From PALSA-555 sp963821325 (GTDB lineage: Bacteria > Actinomycetota > Acidimicrobiia > IMCC26256 > PALSA-555), in NCBI GenBank assembly GCA_963821325.1, contig CAWGDC010000006.1, positions 682,001 to 746,000 of the forward strand: a stretch of 64,000 nt of DNA, given 5' to 3'. The notes beneath the pieces were generated by a model. The model searched no databases. It was not told the DNA's origin and saw only the letters and a program-made list of their open reading frames with translations. How positions within the stretch are numbered: position 1 is the stretch's first letter; every line of letters starts with the position of its first letter. Shown piece after piece: positions 56,027-64,000 of the stretch. Both the position numbers and the translations under genes were made by a program.

Positions 56027-56794
56027 ATGGCCACGACGGACACTCAGGACGGTGGGGCGGGCCGCTTGACCGGTCGCGCCGCGGTCGTCGTCGGCGGTGG
56101 CACAGGCCTCGGTCGCGCGCTGGCGTGGGGTCTCAGCGACGAGGGTGCGGCGGTCGCCGTCGTCGGCCCGTCCGGCGACGAGCCGGCCGTCGCCGACGAG
56201 CTCGAGACGGCCGGGCGACGGGCCGTCGCGGTGACCGGCCCGGTCGACACGCGGGCGCGGGCCGTCGCGGTGTTCGCCGACGTCGCCGACCAGCTGGGCG
56301 CGCTGCAGCTCGTCGTGCACGCGCTCACCGATCCGGCGGCGCTCACCCCCGCGGCGATCGCCGACACCGACCCAGCCGAGTGGGACGCGCGCTGCGAGGC
56401 CGTGCTACGCGCCGCGCTCGCCTGCGCGCAGGCCGCGTTCGCCCAGCTGCAGGAGCGAGGTGGTCGCCTCGTCTTCATCACCCCGACGGTGACGCTCACC
56501 GGCGCGGACCGCCTCGTGCCTTACGTCACCGCCCTCGAAGGCACCCGCGCGCTCGCGAAGTCGGCGGCACGGCAGTGGGGCGGGCACGGCATCACGGTCA
56601 ACTGCGTCGCCCCACCCCTCGGGCTCCTCGCCGACGACCCCGGTCCGGCGAGCTTCGAGGCGCCGGCGCTCGGCCGCGTCCCCGACGGTCGCCGCGACGT
56701 GGCGCCGGTCGTCGCGCTCCTCGCCGCCGACGGCGCCCACTTCGTGACCGGCGTGACCATCACCGTCGACGGGGGGGTGGTGATGGTGCCGTGA
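56027..56794 (+). CDS. SDR-like protein lacking the catalytic lysine
   Basis: 255 aa. Dinucleotide loop VVVGGGTGLGRALAWGLS is good. The active-site region reads VFITPTVTLTGADRLVPYVT then ALEGTRALAKSAAR: the Tyr is followed by V-T-A-L instead of x3-Lys, and the Ser is not in place. Hydride transfer by the usual mechanism is doubtful. C-terminal VTGVTITVDGGVVMV is normal. Its stop overlaps the start of the next SDR (GTGA). Perhaps a structural subunit of a heteromer. Confidence 0.75.
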   Translation: MATTDTQDGGAGRLTGRAAVVVGGGTGLGRALAWGLSDEGAAVAVVGPSGDEPAVADELETAGRRAVAVTGPVDTRARAVAVFADVADQLGALQLVVHALTDPAALTPAAIADTDPAEWDARCEAVLRAALACAQAAFAQLQERGGRLVFITPTVTLTGADRLVPYVTALEGTRALAKSAARQWGGHGITVNCVAPPLGLLADDPGPASFEAPALGRVPDGRRDVAPVVALLAADGAHFVTGVTITVDGGVVMVP

Positions 56795-57552
56795 CCGGCC
56801 CGCTCGCCGACCGCGGGGTGGTCGTCACCGGCGCGGGCCGGGGCGTGGGGCGCGGTGTGGCGCTCGCCTGCGCGGCGGCGGGCGCGGACGTGGTCGTGGC
56901 CGCACCGGGTGACAACGGTGCCGACACCGTCGCCGCCATCGAGGAGCGGGGCGGCTCGGCGGTGTGGGTGCGCTGCGACGTGACGCGGCTGGCCGACGTC
57001 ACCGCCGCGGTGGACGCGGCCGCCCGCCGCGTCGGCGTGCACGTGATGGTCCACAACGCGACCAGCCGCCGTTCGAGCGAACCGGCCCGCCTCGACGAGG
57101 TCGACGACGGCGTCTGGGAGGACCACGCGTCCGTGTCGCTGCGCGGCGCCTACCACGCGGCGCGTGCCGCGCTCCCCGAGCTGCGCCGCCGCCACGGGCG
57201 GCTGATCGTCATGACCTCCCCGGCCGGGATGGAGGGCTCCACGCTGCTCCCGGTGTACGGGATGGTGAAGGCCGGCCTCCGCGGCTTCGCCAAGAGCCTG
57301 GCCCGCGAGTGGGCGCCGTTCGGTGTCACCGTCGCCGTGCTGTCACCGCTCGCCGAGACCCCCGCCATGACGGCCGCGGCCGAGGCCGACCCCGGGCTGC
57401 GGGCCCGGCTCGCGTCCCGGGTCCCGCTCGGGCGGCTCGGCGACCCCGAGCGCGACATCGGCCCGGCCGTCGTGTTCCTCGCCGGTGACGGCGCCCGCTA
57501 CATCACCGGGCAGACCCTCGCCGTCGACGGCGGCCGGTTCCTGAACCTATGA
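56791..57552 (+). CDS. SDR family oxidoreductase
   Basis: 253 aa from GTG 56791. VVVTGAGRGVGRGVALACAA, MVHNATSRRS (normally NNAG), Ser and Tyr-x3-Lys in VMTSPAGMEGSTLLPVYGMV plus KAGLRGFAKSL. All catalytic residues present, in contrast to the gene before it with which it is coupled by GTGA. It converges with the MarR gene with a 6-bp overlap. Confidence 0.88.
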   Translation: MTGPLADRGVVVTGAGRGVGRGVALACAAAGADVVVAAPGDNGADTVAAIEERGGSAVWVRCDVTRLADVTAAVDAAARRVGVHVMVHNATSRRSSEPARLDEVDDGVWEDHASVSLRGAYHAARAALPELRRRHGRLIVMTSPAGMEGSTLLPVYGMVKAGLRGFAKSLAREWAPFGVTVAVLSPLAETPAMTAAAEADPGLRARLASRVPLGRLGDPERDIGPAVVFLAGDGARYITGQTLAVDGGRFLNL

Positions 57553-58053
57553 GGCCCCGCCGGGCGTCGACGCGGCCACGGCGCGCGGACCGGCGCCGTC
57601 GCCCAGCAGGTCGAGGAGCTGGTGCACGGCCGCGTCGAGGTCGGTGACGGCGGCGGGCGGCAGGGCACCGAGGAGCTCCTGGCGGGCGGCGAGGTACCGG
57701 GCGTTGGCCCGCTCGGAGACGGCGAGGCCCTCGACCGTGAGCCCGACGAGCACCTTGCGGCGATCGGACGGGTCGTCCTCCCGGGCGACGAGCCCGGCGC
57801 GCTCGAGCCGGTCGAGGATCTGGGTCATTCCGCCGCTCGAGCGCAGCACGATCTCGGCCAGCTCGCTCGGCGACATCCGGTACGGCTCGCCGGCCAGCAC
57901 CAGCACGCGCAGCACCGAGTAGTCGATGAAGCGCAACCCGAACGGGTCGAGGCAGCGGTGCTGGAACGCGTCGACGAGCAACCCGACGCGGGTCAGCCGG
58001 GTGAACAGGCCGACCGGGCCGGGCTCGGACAGGTAGCGGGCTTCGACGTCCAT
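57547..58053 (-). CDS. MarR-family transcriptional regulator
   Basis: 168 aa from ATG 58053. Winged helix: FIDYSVLRVLVLAGEPYRMS, PSELAEIVLRSSGGMTQILD, LERAGLVAREDDPSDRRKVL (wing Arg/Asp-rich), then the dimerisation helix. Typically represses adjacent catabolic genes until a ligand binds. The ATG overlaps the stop of the dioxygenase gene (ATGA), so it is the second gene of that operon; the operator at 58926-58942 is a natural autoregulatory target. Confidence 0.88.
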   Translation of the reverse strand: MDVEARYLSEPGPVGLFTRLTRVGLLVDAFQHRCLDPFGLRFIDYSVLRVLVLAGEPYRMSPSELAEIVLRSSGGMTQILDRLERAGLVAREDDPSDRRKVLVGLTVEGLAVSERANARYLAARQELLGALPPAAVTDLDAAVHQLLDLLGDGAGPRAVAASTPGGAS

Positions 58054-58874
58054 CACTGCAGCGGCGGGCCATCGACCGTGACCCGACGCATCACGCGTCG
58101 CTCCACGTAGTCGGCGACCGCGTAGTGCTGCACGCAGCGGTTGTCCCAGAAGGCGATCGAGTCGGGCTCCCAGTGGAAGCGGCACTGGAACTCGGGGGAG
58201 CGGGCGTGGTCGAGCAGGAACGGGAGCAGCGCGTCGTTCTCCCGCTCGCTCAACCCCACCAATGCCGTGGTCGAGTTCCGGTTCACGAACAGGCCCTGGC
58301 GGCCCGTCTCGGGGTGCGTCACGACGACGGGATGCTCGACCGGCGGCCAGCGCTCCTGCATCTCGGTCAGGGACAGCGTCGTGTGGCCGGCGGCGATCGC
58401 CTTGCGCATCGGCTTCGTGACGTCGTGGACGGCGCGGAGCCCCCCGACGAGCGAGCGCAGCGGCGGCGACAACGCCTCGTACGCCGCGTACATGCTCGCG
58501 AAGCACGTGTCCCCGCCCACCGCGGGGAGCTGCACGGCGCGCAGGATCGACCCCATCGGCGGGCGTGCCATGAACGTGTTGTCGCTGTGCCACTCGTCGG
58601 CGCCCTCGCCCTTCGGGCTCACCTGGTCCAGCACCGTGACCGTCGGCCGGTCCTGGTACTTCGTGGTGAGCGGCGGGACGCTGAGCGGCCCGAAGCGCTG
58701 CGCGAACGCCAGGTGCTCCTCGTCGGTGAGCGGCTGCTCGCGGAAGAACAGCACCAGGTGGGCCAGCAGCGCGGCGCGCAGGTCCGCGACCGTGTCGTCG
58801 TCGACCACGCGCAGGTCCACGCCGGAGACCTCGGCGCCGATCGCCGCCGTCAGGGGCGTCACCTCGATGGGCAT
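58053..58874 (-). CDS. TauD/TfdA-family Fe(II)/2-oxoglutarate dioxygenase
   Basis: 273 aa. Facial triad His96-x-Asp98 in DEWHSDNTF and distal His250 in RCVQHYAV; the oxoglutarate Arg lies in the R/M-rich run near 259-264. N-terminal IEVTPLTAAIGAEVSGVDLR is canonical. Oxidises an alpha carbon next to a sulfonate, ether or similar group; substrate unknown. First gene of the operon with marR, transcribed from the divergent intergenic region. Confidence 0.9.
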   Translation of the reverse strand: MPIEVTPLTAAIGAEVSGVDLRVVDDDTVADLRAALLAHLVLFFREQPLTDEEHLAFAQRFGPLSVPPLTTKYQDRPTVTVLDQVSPKGEGADEWHSDNTFMARPPMGSILRAVQLPAVGGDTCFASMYAAYEALSPPLRSLVGGLRAVHDVTKPMRKAIAAGHTTLSLTEMQERWPPVEHPVVVTHPETGRQGLFVNRNSTTALVGLSERENDALLPFLLDHARSPEFQCRFHWEPDSIAFWDNRCVQHYAVADYVERRVMRRVTVDGPPLQ

Positions 58875-58925
58875 GGGTCCCTCGTGCAGCCGGGCGGGCC
58901 TCGAGCCCGCCCGATAGTCTCTTGA

Positions 58926-58942
58926 GCCTAAGTATCTTAGGC
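58926..58942. promoter_or_regulatory. Palindromic MarR-type operator
   Basis: Perfect inverted repeat GCCTAAG-TAT-CTTAGGC, seven-base arms and a three-base spacer, in the 79-bp gap between the divergent dioxygenase-marR operon and the cupin gene. Size and AT-rich core match MarR-family operators. It overlaps a minus-strand -35-like TTGCCT (58939-58944) with GACTAT 19 bases further (58914-58919), and sits just before the cupin ribosome-binding site. Control of both directions by the adjacent MarR protein is inferred. Confidence 0.75.
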
Positions 58943-58953
58943 AAGGGGGAGCG

Positions 58954-59409
58954 ATGGCCGGCGGCCCGCGGTTCGTGCACCTCGACGACCTGGCCTGGCA
59001 GGAGGTGCGCCGCCAGCGGCACGGGGACCGGGAGGCGTCGGTCCGCGAGAAGTGGCTCGAGTTCTCGCCGCGCTACCTGTCGCTCTACGCCCGCTGGGAC
59101 CCGGGGATGATCGTGCACGCCCACGGCCACCGCAGCGACCACGTCGTGTTCGTCGTCGAGGGGGAGATGACGTGCGGTGACGTCCGCTGCCCCGCGGGCA
59201 CGCACCTCGCCCTCGACCACGGCGACACGTTCGGGCCCTTCATCGCCGGGCCCGACGGGGTGGTGCTCTTCGAGGTGATGATGGGCGACCCACGCTCGTT
59301 CCCGGCCGACCCGGCGGGCTACACGGCGTTGCTCGCCGACCGGGGGATCGAGCAGCTGGCGAACCCGGCGATCAGCCTGCCCGGCTGGCTCGAGGACACG
59401 CGCAGCTGA
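58954..59409 (+). CDS. Cupin-domain protein
   Basis: 151 aa; ATG 58954 preceded by AAGGGGGAG. Metal-site histidines His55, His57, His59 and His63 in MIVHAHGHRSDHVVFVVEGE, with the second motif LDHGDTFGPFIAGPDG. Likely a small metal-dependent enzyme or ligand sensor in the MarR-controlled set. Followed 2 bp later by the flavin monooxygenase. Confidence 0.8.
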   Translation: MAGGPRFVHLDDLAWQEVRRQRHGDREASVREKWLEFSPRYLSLYARWDPGMIVHAHGHRSDHVVFVVEGEMTCGDVRCPAGTHLALDHGDTFGPFIAGPDGVVLFEVMMGDPRSFPADPAGYTALLADRGIEQLANPAISLPGWLEDTRS

Positions 59410-59411
59410 TC

Positions 59412-60380
59412 GTGGGCGCGCCGCTCGACGCCGGCTCGGTCTCGTTGCGTCTGTACCCGCACGGCGACCTGGCACCCGACGCGCTCGTCGCCGAGCTCAC
59501 CGCGCAGGCCGCGCTCGCCGCCGAGCACGGCTTCGACGGCGTGATGACGAGCGAGCACCACGGCGGCTTCGCCGGCTACCTCCCCAACCCGCTCCAGGCC
59601 GCGGGCTGGTGCCTCGAGGTGATGGCGCGCGGCTGGGCCGCGCCGTGCCCGCTGCTGCTCCCGCTGCGCCCGACGGCGCTCGTCGCCGAGGAGGCGGCGT
59701 GGCTCGCGGCCCGCTTCCCCGGCCGGGTGGGCGTGGGCGTCGCCGCCGGGGCGCTGCCCGCCGACTTCGAGGTGATGGGACTCACGATGGACGACCTCGC
59801 GGCTCGGTTCGCCGCCGCCCTCGAGGCGCTCGCCGGGATGCTGCGCGGCGACGTCGACGGTGTCCTCGCCGCCGACCCGGCCGTGGCGGGGTGCGCCGAA
59901 CGTCCCGTCCCGCTGCTCAGCGCGGCGATGGGCTTCACCGCGGTGCGGCGCGCCGCGCGCCTGGGTGTCGGCATCCTCTTCGATTCGCTCTCCCCCGCGT
60001 CGCGCTGCCGCGCCCTCACCGACGCGTACCGCGCGGCCGGCGGCGCCGGACCGTGCGTGCTCATCCGACGGGTGTGGCTCGGCGACCCGCCCCGGTCCCG
60101 CCTCGACGAGCAGCTCGACCGGTACCGGAGCTACACGCCCCGCCACGCGCAGGCCCACTGGGGTGACGAGGACCGCCAGCTCGTCGACGGGACCGACCCC
60201 GGCACGGTCGCCGACGGGCTGACCGCCGTCGCGGGGGCGGTCGGGGCCGACGCGCTGAACCTGCGCGTCCACGTGCCCGGCGTCGGCCCGGCGGCGGTCC
60301 GCGAGCAGATCGTCGGGCTGGGCGACGACGTCGTGGCCCGGGTCCGCCAGGCGCTGCAGCCCTCCGGCGTCGCCCCGTGA
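59412..60380 (+). CDS. Luciferase-like (LLM) flavin-dependent monooxygenase
   Basis: 322 aa from GTG 59412. TIM-barrel bacterial-luciferase fold: ALAAEHGFDGVMTSEHHGGF (substrate/flavin EHH), LLPLRPTALVAEEAAWLA, FPGRVGVGVAAGALPADFEV. Uses FMNH2 or F420 depending on subfamily; the sequence does not distinguish them. Stop overlaps the start of the next gene (GTGA), coupling oxidation with the downstream amidohydrolase. Confidence 0.82.
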   Translation: MGAPLDAGSVSLRLYPHGDLAPDALVAELTAQAALAAEHGFDGVMTSEHHGGFAGYLPNPLQAAGWCLEVMARGWAAPCPLLLPLRPTALVAEEAAWLAARFPGRVGVGVAAGALPADFEVMGLTMDDLAARFAAALEALAGMLRGDVDGVLAADPAVAGCAERPVPLLSAAMGFTAVRRAARLGVGILFDSLSPASRCRALTDAYRAAGGAGPCVLIRRVWLGDPPRSRLDEQLDRYRSYTPRHAQAHWGDEDRQLVDGTDPGTVADGLTAVAGAVGADALNLRVHVPGVGPAAVREQIVGLGDDVVARVRQALQPSGVAP

Positions 60381-62107
60381 CCGCCGACCTGGACCTCGCC
60401 GTCCGGGGTGGGCTCGTCGTCGACGGGACGGGCCTGGCCCGCCGCCGCGTCGACGTCGGGGTCCGCGACGGGCGCATCGTGGCGGTCGGGCACCTCGACG
60501 GGTGCGCGGCCCGCGAGACGATCGACGCCGACGGGCGCATCGTCGCGCCCGGGATCATCGACGCCCACACGCACTACGACCCCCAGCTCACCTTCGACCC
60601 CTACGCCACCGTGTCGTGCTTCCACGGCGTCACGACGGTCCTCGCCGGGAACTGCGGCTTCTCGGTCGCGCCGTGCCGCGCCGCCGACCGCGCCTTCCTG
60701 TCCGGGATCTTCGCCCGGGTCGAGAACATGGACCCCGTCGCGCTCAGCGCCATCGCGTGGGACGAGTTCGAGACCTTCCCCGAGTTCCTCGCCAGCCGGG
60801 CCGGGCGCCTCGGCGTCAACCTGGCCTGCTACCTCGGGCACTCGAACGTCCGACGCTGGGTGATGGGCCCCGACGCGTCGACCCGTCCCGCCACCACCGC
60901 CGAGGTCGACGCCATGCGCGACGTGGTCCGGGCGGCGATGGAGGCCGGCGCGGCCGGGCTGTCCTCGTCGGCCGCGCCGACGCACTTCGACCTCGAGGAC
61001 CGGCCGGTCCCGTCACGGGTCTCGGACCGCGAGGAGCTCGCCGCGCTTGCCGAGGAGACGGGCCGGGCCGGCGGCGGCTCCATCGCGTTCCTGCCGGCCA
61101 GCGCCATCGGTGGCCTCGACGCCGAGGACGAGGACTACCTCATGCGCCTCGGCGCGCTCAGCGGCCTGCCGGTGATCATCCAGGGTCTCGGGGGCCGCAA
61201 CAAGGTCGACGCGCCCACCGCGACCTGGGAGGCGTCGAAGGCGTTCCTCGACCGGGCCGCCGCCGCGGGCGCGCCCGTCTACTCGATGCTGATCGCCCGG
61301 CCCTTCGACCGTCCCATCACGATCGACGAGACGAACTTCCACTACCTCGCGGTGCCCGCCTGGGACGCCATGCTGAAGCTCCCGCACGCCGAACGCGTCG
61401 CGCGGCTGCGCGACCCCGACGCCCGGGCCGCGCTGCGCGACGCGGTCGAGCACTACAACCGGGACCCGAGCCGGGGGACGACGGTCCCCCCGCCGCTGTG
61501 GGACGCGGTGTTCGTCGACGAGGTGACGACGCCGGCCCACCAGGCCGACCAGGGCCGGTCGATCCGCGAGCTGGCCGACGCGCGCGGCGTCGCCCCGGCC
61601 GACGCGCTCCTCGACCTGGCGCTCGACGAGGACCTCGCCACCCGGTTCCGGTGGCGGACCGAGAGCCCGGAGTGGACGGCCGCGGTCGGCGAGGCCCAGC
61701 TCGACCCGCGCATGATCATCGGCACGTCCGACGGGGGCGCGCATCTCGCCCGCGACGACGGCGCCGACTGGAGCTCCTACTTCCTGCGGTCCTGGGTGCT
61801 CGACCGCGGGGTGTGGAGCCTCGAGGACGGCGTCCGCCAGATCACCCAGGTGCCCGCCGCGCTGCTCGGCCTCACCGACCGCGGCGTGCTCCGCCCCGGC
61901 GCGTGGGCCGACCTCATGGTCTTTGACCCCGAGACGATCGGCCCCTGGCGCAAGGAGTTCGTCCACGACCTGCCGGGCGGTGTCGGCCGGTTCAAGGCCT
62001 TCGGCCGCGGCGTGGACGCCACCGTGGTCAACGGTGTCCCCATCGTGCGAGACGGCGAGCTCACCGGGCAGCTCCCCGGCCGGGTGGTCCGCCCCGGTCG
62101 GTCCTGA
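60377..62107 (+). CDS. D-aminoacylase / N-acyl-D-amino-acid deacylase-type amidohydrolase
   Basis: 576 aa, intact. Metal-binding IIDAHTHYDPQLTFDPY (HxH), Cys ligand in LAGNCGFSVAPCRA, CYLGHSNVRRWVMG, GLSSSAAPTHFDLEDRPVPS, and catalytic Asp in IGTSDGGAHLARDD. C-terminal extra beta sandwich ends FKAFGRGVDATVVNGVPIV. Releases an amine from an N-acyl or cyclic amide substrate; exact substrate unknown. Last gene of the cupin-LLM-amidohydrolase operon. Confidence 0.88.
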   Translation: MTADLDLAVRGGLVVDGTGLARRRVDVGVRDGRIVAVGHLDGCAARETIDADGRIVAPGIIDAHTHYDPQLTFDPYATVSCFHGVTTVLAGNCGFSVAPCRAADRAFLSGIFARVENMDPVALSAIAWDEFETFPEFLASRAGRLGVNLACYLGHSNVRRWVMGPDASTRPATTAEVDAMRDVVRAAMEAGAAGLSSSAAPTHFDLEDRPVPSRVSDREELAALAEETGRAGGGSIAFLPASAIGGLDAEDEDYLMRLGALSGLPVIIQGLGGRNKVDAPTATWEASKAFLDRAAAAGAPVYSMLIARPFDRPITIDETNFHYLAVPAWDAMLKLPHAERVARLRDPDARAALRDAVEHYNRDPSRGTTVPPPLWDAVFVDEVTTPAHQADQGRSIRELADARGVAPADALLDLALDEDLATRFRWRTESPEWTAAVGEAQLDPRMIIGTSDGGAHLARDDGADWSSYFLRSWVLDRGVWSLEDGVRQITQVPAALLGLTDRGVLRPGAWADLMVFDPETIGPWRKEFVHDLPGGVGRFKAFGRGVDATVVNGVPIVRDGELTGQLPGRVVRPGRS

Positions 62108-62116
62108 GCGCCGCCG

Positions 62117-62919
62117 TCAGGTCGGGTCGCCGACCCGCCGCCACCCGCCGGCGGCCCAGTTGCCGCCGTCGACGTGGACGGTGACGCCGGTGACGAACCC
62201 GGCGAGGCGGCTGGCGAGGTACACGACGGCCGCCGCGGCGTCCTCCGGGTCGCCCATCGTCCCGAGCGGCGGGACGACCGTCGGCTCGTAACCGGGTCCG
62301 CCGTCGAGCATCGCGCCGCGCACGTCGCGGTCACCCTCGGTGGGGATGGCGTCGGGCGCGACCGCGTTCACGCGCAGCCGCCGCGGGCGAGCTCGAGGGC
62401 GAGGGTGCGGGTCAGCTGGGCCAGCGCCGCCTTCATCGCCGCGTACACCGCGAAGCCGGGTGCGCCCTGATGCGCCTCGATCGACGTGAGATTCACGATC
62501 GAGCCGCCGGCCGGCATGTGCGGGACGACGAGCCGAATGAGCCGGGTGGCCTGCGTGAAGTTCTCGGCGACGAGCGTCTGCTCCCCCTTCTCGGAGAGCT
62601 CGAGGAACGGCGCGAAGAACGTCCCGCCCGCGTTGTTCACCAGCACGTCGATCCGACCGTGCGCGTCCACGACGTCGCCGACGAACCGGTCGACGGCGTC
62701 CGCGTCGCGCACGTCGAGCGCGCGGGTCAGCCCGCCCGTGCCCGCGGCCGCGACGGCCGTCGCTGTCGCGGCGAGCGCGTCGGGCAGACGGTCGCACATG
62801 ACGACGGTGGCCCCGAATCGGGCCAACAACACCGCGGTGGCGCGCCCCACGCCTCGGCCGACCCCCGTGACGATCGCCACCTGGTCGCTGAGCAGGATGG
62901 ACGACGGGTCGAGCGACAC
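62117..62919 (-). CDS. Short-chain dehydrogenase/reductase (one frameshift)
   Basis: About 267 aa. AIVTGVGRGVGRATAVLLAR, VLVNNAGGTFFAPFLELSEK, Ser in NLTSIEAHQG, Tyr-x3-Lys in AVYAAMKAALAQL, then (on another frame) LRVNAVAPDAIPTEGDRDVR and GVTVHVDGGNWAAGG. One base is missing near 62380 (span 3n+2). All catalytic residues are present. It is convergent with the amidohydrolase gene. Confidence 0.85.
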
Positions 62920-63173
62920 GCCGCGGGAGGTTAGGTCGCGACGGAGAACTCCTCGCCGACGTGGGGGCCGCGATGCCGGACGGCGACCGTGCGCGCGACG
63001 CCCCCGGCTTCACCGGCCGGCGGGCTCGACGCTGAGGGCGCCCCACGATGCTCACACGAGCGGCGCCGTGCGGTCGATCGGACGGAATCGCATGAGCTGG
63101 GCCTGCGTGTCGCCGCCGGGGCTGCTCGGTCTCGGCGCGGGGCGGGCCGTGTCCGGCCAACCGCAGGAACGAC

Positions 63174-64000
63174 CTATTCGGTGTCGGCCGTTCGGCTCAC
63201 CGGGTTCACCGCCGCCGGCGGCGTCCCGACGCGGAGGCCCAGCACCACCTCCAGCCCGCCGCCGGGCGGGGCCTCCAGCTCGACGGTGCCGCCGTCGGCG
63301 TGGATCAGCTGGCGCACGATGGCGAGCCCGAGACCGAAGCCGCCGTTGTCGTCGCTCGGTGCCGCGGTGCCGCGCCAGAACCGGTCGAAGGCTCTCGCCC
63401 GCTCCTCGCCCGTCATCCCCGGGCCCGCGTCGCGCACCCGCACCTCGATCCGATCGCGAACGACCCGGGCGCTGAGGCGAACCGTGCTGCCGCTCGGCGC
63501 GACCTCGAGGGCGTTGTTCAAGAGGTTGTCGAGCACCTGCTCGAGGCGCTCCGGGGTGGCGCGGGCCCACAGCCCGACGGCGTCGTCGGCCTCGAGCGCG
63601 ACACCGCGCTCGGCCGCGAAGGCCAGCCAGGCATCACGTCGTCCGGCGATGACCTCGCCGACGTTCACGTCGGCGGGTGCCGGCGAATTCCGCTCCGCAC
63701 GGGCGAGCGCCAGCAGGCCGTCGACCAGCCGTGTGAGGCGCTCGACCTCGGCGCGGGCGCCGTCGACGTCGTCTGCAGCGGCCGGGTTGACCTCGCTCTC
63801 GAGGTTCTCCAGGCGGAGGCGCAGGGCGGCGAGCGGGGTCCGCAGCTGGTGCGACGCATCGGCGACGAAGGACTGCTGCGCGTCGACGAGCGCCTCGAGC
63901 TGCGCCGCCGTCGTGTTGAACTCCTGCGCCAGCAGCCGGACCTCGGTCGGCCCGGTCGGGACCGGCGCACGCGTGTCGAGCTGCCCGTCCCCCAGCCGCG
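63174..64000 (-). CDS. Sensor histidine kinase, C-terminal part (5' truncated by window edge)
   Basis: At least 275 aa. HAMP remnant RLGDGQLDTRAPVPTGPTEV, dimerisation helix with phosphoacceptor His in SFVADASHQLRTPLAALRLR, N-box LEQVLDNLLNNALEVAP, G1-type VRDAGPGMTGEERARAFDRF and G2 GFGLGLAIVRQLIHADGG. A complete HATPase domain with stop at 63174. The cognate response regulator is not in the window and probably lies beyond 64000. Confidence 0.92.
   Translation of the reverse strand, partial: RLGDGQLDTRAPVPTGPTEVRLLAQEFNTTAAQLEALVDAQQSFVADASHQLRTPLAALRLRLENLESEVNPAAADDVDGARAEVERLTRLVDGLLALARAERNSPAPADVNVGEVIAGRRDAWLAFAAERGVALEADDAVGLWARATPERLEQVLDNLLNNALEVAPSGSTVRLSARVVRDRIEVRVRDAGPGMTGEERARAFDRFWRGTAAPSDDNGGFGLGLAIVRQLIHADGGTVELEAPPGGGLEVVLGLRVGTPPAAVNPVSRTADTE

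Noticed and set aside
54592..56790. Very long plus-strand frame leading into the third SDR gene
   Set aside because: Composition (runs of Arg, Gly, Glu, His) is that of an antisense shadow of the DinB and SDR genes; the real gene starts at GTG 56791.
62920..63173. Possible small ORFs in the gap before the histidine kinase
   Set aside because: Short, low-complexity, no start signal and no family resemblance.
1..64000. Search for CRISPR arrays, IS ends, phage genes, tRNA and rRNA
   Set aside because: No direct-repeat arrays, transposase motifs, tRNA-like folds or rRNA segments were seen by reading; weak inverted repeats found are all intergenic hairpins.

Overview
The window is very GC-rich with dense, Asp/Ala/Val/Arg-rich coding sequence, frequent GTG starts and many ATGA or GTGA stop-start overlaps. 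This points to a high-GC actinobacterium. The gene content (many SDR, VOC, amidohydrolase_2, AMP-ligase, sulfotransferase and DUF1214 genes, no mycolate or sporulation genes) fits Acidimicrobiia-like Actinobacteria best, but that placement is inference. I found no rRNA, tRNA, CRISPR array, phage gene, transposase or insertion sequence.

Layout. 1-9.5 kb: 3' part of the DNA helicase gene pcrA/uvrD, a VOC protein, an ECF sigma factor with a small convergent ORF, a degenerate Rieske-like membrane protein, a B12-binding mutase subunit followed by sucC-sucD, and several small membrane proteins. 9.5-15.8 kb: housekeeping block purN-purH-folD-zinc ribbon-icd-J-domain protein-mdh. The order helicase, sucCD, membrane proteins, purNH resembles the known actinobacterial arrangement. 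15.8-23.5 kb: TMEM175-type channel, PspA, hydrolase, MOSC, DUF1214, a Tat-lipoprotein amidohydrolase and a sulfotransferase. 23.6-28.6 kb: a glycerol operon glpD, AGPS-like FAD oxidase, glpK, then a rhodanese. 28.7-31 kb: a proline-rich surface protein overlapping a GGDEF cyclase. 31-34.2 kb: two divergent acyl-CoA synthetases. 34.5-41.8 kb: a degenerate HD protein, aldo/keto reductase, a GT-C glycosyltransferase, a COG4280 membrane protein and three YetF/DUF421 proteins. 41.9 kb: a secreted coiled-coil glucosaminidase-type protein.

43-52.2 kb is a catabolic-looking cluster: a minus-strand run of TIM-barrel isomerase, amidohydrolase_2, PaaK-type CoA ligase, a second amidohydrolase and a conserved hypothetical. 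It diverges from hydantoinase/oxoprolinase B and A subunits plus a cupin. 52.3 kb holds a trehalose synthase of the TreT type. 53.8-63 kb is a second accessory metabolic block: VOC, DinB, three SDRs, MarR regulator, TauD-type dioxygenase, cupin, flavin monooxygenase, D-aminoacylase-type amidohydrolase and SDR. A clear palindromic operator sits between the dioxygenase and cupin genes. The window ends inside a sensor histidine kinase gene.

A strong global feature is the number of broken reading frames. About 28 single-base indels, mostly insertions, interrupt otherwise well-conserved genes, including the essential-type genes purH and purN. The most economical reading is assembly or sequencing error. 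I therefore give whole-gene spans for these loci and mark the approximate breakpoints.
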